This document shows, piece after piece, positions 63,557 to 64,000 of a stretch of 64,000 nt of DNA; within the stretch, counting starts at the first letter, position 1, and every line of letters begins with the position of its first letter. A program made the position numbers and the translations under genes. Source of the DNA: Bacillus sp. F19 (lineage in GTDB: Bacteria > Bacillota > Bacilli > Bacillales > Bacillaceae); assembly GCA_023823795.1 (NCBI GenBank), contig CP085710.1, positions 4,242,001 through 4,306,000 on the forward strand, written 5' to 3'. The notes beneath the pieces are model-generated. The model was given only the letters and a program-made list of their open reading frames with translations, was not told the DNA's origin and ran no database searches.

Positions 63557-64000
63557 TTGCAAGTTTTTGCTACGTTTGATCACTCCACATATCTAGAACT
63601 GGCCATTTCTCAAATGGAACAAGAAGGAATACCAAAAGAGAGGATACTGGCCGTCTCATTACAAACAACAGACGATTCAATGAAACTAATGGATTCGATT
63701 CATCACTCTGATGGAATCAGTTTGTTTGATACAGGCGCTGCACTCGCGACCGCTTTTGCTGTAATAGGCGTAAGCATTGGGTTCCGTTTAGCGTGGGGGC
63801 CGGTTTATTGGGGCCTGATCGGAGCTTGCAGCGGACTCTTGCTTGGATTTCTTCTCAATTTATTCTATTATCGGGTGATAAAAAAGAAAAAGGTTAAGCT
63901 TCGGTCTAAAATGAAAGAAACAGAAGTAGTTTTAGTGATTGAATGTCATGAGGATTTTTATAGAAGAATCGAACAAGTTCTTTCGGATAACTATGCCATC
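63557..64000 (+). CDS. hypothetical membrane protein, cut by the window end
   Basis: TTG 63557 behind GAGAGGCG; 148 codons to the edge. Soluble N-terminal ~60 residues (FATFDHSTYLELAISQMEQE), two helices (ALATAFAVIGVSIGFRL, LIGACSGLLLGFLLNLFYY), a basic stretch and a soluble tail. Coupled to the preceding membrane-protein gene. Function unknown. Confidence 0.7.
   Translation, partial: MQVFATFDHSTYLELAISQMEQEGIPKERILAVSLQTTDDSMKLMDSIHHSDGISLFDTGAALATAFAVIGVSIGFRLAWGPVYWGLIGACSGLLLGFLLNLFYYRVIKKKKVKLRSKMKETEVVLVIECHEDFYRRIEQVLSDNYAI

Overview
The window looks like chromosome from a spore-forming member of the Bacillaceae. Evidence: an H-type small acid-soluble spore protein gene, remnants of a spore coat laccase (cotA) and of a GerB-type germination permease, gene blocks with the Bacillus subtilis order (licBCAH, fruRKA, a SwrC-type pump beside its TetR gene, a BmrA-type exporter, a yybP-type lipoprotein gene behind its Mn riboswitch), strong AGGAGG-type ribosome binding sites and many TTG/GTG starts. 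Species cannot be fixed from sequence alone.

Layout. 0-2.2 kb: Tat-exported phosphodiesterase PhoD and a TatA. 2.4-4.1 kb: an IS231-like IS4-family element whose right end has been inverted. 4.1-10 kb: an AT-rich acquired region with a TetR/cytochrome P450 pair, a plasmid- or phage-like XRE module with tiny overlapping genes, an IS1182 transposase stub, and a UDP-sugar pyrophosphorylase gene boxed by long inverted repeats. 10-24 kb: housekeeping genes (acyltransferase, flavoprotein, FabF, a TerD-zinc ribbon-TerB fusion, amidohydrolase, the licBCAH beta-glucoside operon, DoxX, a BlaI/M56 pair, a DnaQ-like exonuclease). 24.7-32.6 kb: a decayed stretch with a cotA/HAD fusion scar, small enzymes and regulators, an amino acid permease whose terminator carries a 159-bp MITE, and a frameshifted gene. 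33.7-46 kb: phosphatases again (alkaline phosphatase, a second PhoD, a phospholipase/GDPD relic, and a PhoX-TatA-TatC operon), interleaved with sspH, a gerKB-like pseudogene and a second amino acid permease. 46.6-59 kb: HxlR regulator, oxidoreductase, MgtC, SwrC with TetR, kinase-like protein, Mn riboswitch with lipoprotein, fruRKA. 59.2-60.8 kb: about 30 tandem copies of a 52-bp unit. 60.8-64 kb: ABC exporter and two membrane-protein genes, the last cut by the window edge.

How the genes work together. At least four secreted phosphatases (two PhoD, one PhoX, one PhoA type) share the window with two TatA and one TatC; three of the four have Tat-type signals, and three promoters show 11-bp-spaced PhoP-box-like hexamers, which suggests a Pho-regulated phosphorus-scavenging set. 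The lic and fru operons are self-contained PTS uptake and catabolism units. The BlaI/M56 pair and doxX carry similar dyads and may form one regulon.

Most noteworthy: (1) the IS231-like element with its right end flipped through an 11-bp match between its terminal repeat and its own transposase gene; (2) the 30-copy 52-bp array; (3) the MITE inserted in a terminator, with the hairpin duplicated on both sides; (4) the pyrophosphorylase cassette bounded by repeats that share end sequence with that MITE. All calls come from reading the sequence; no database search was run.
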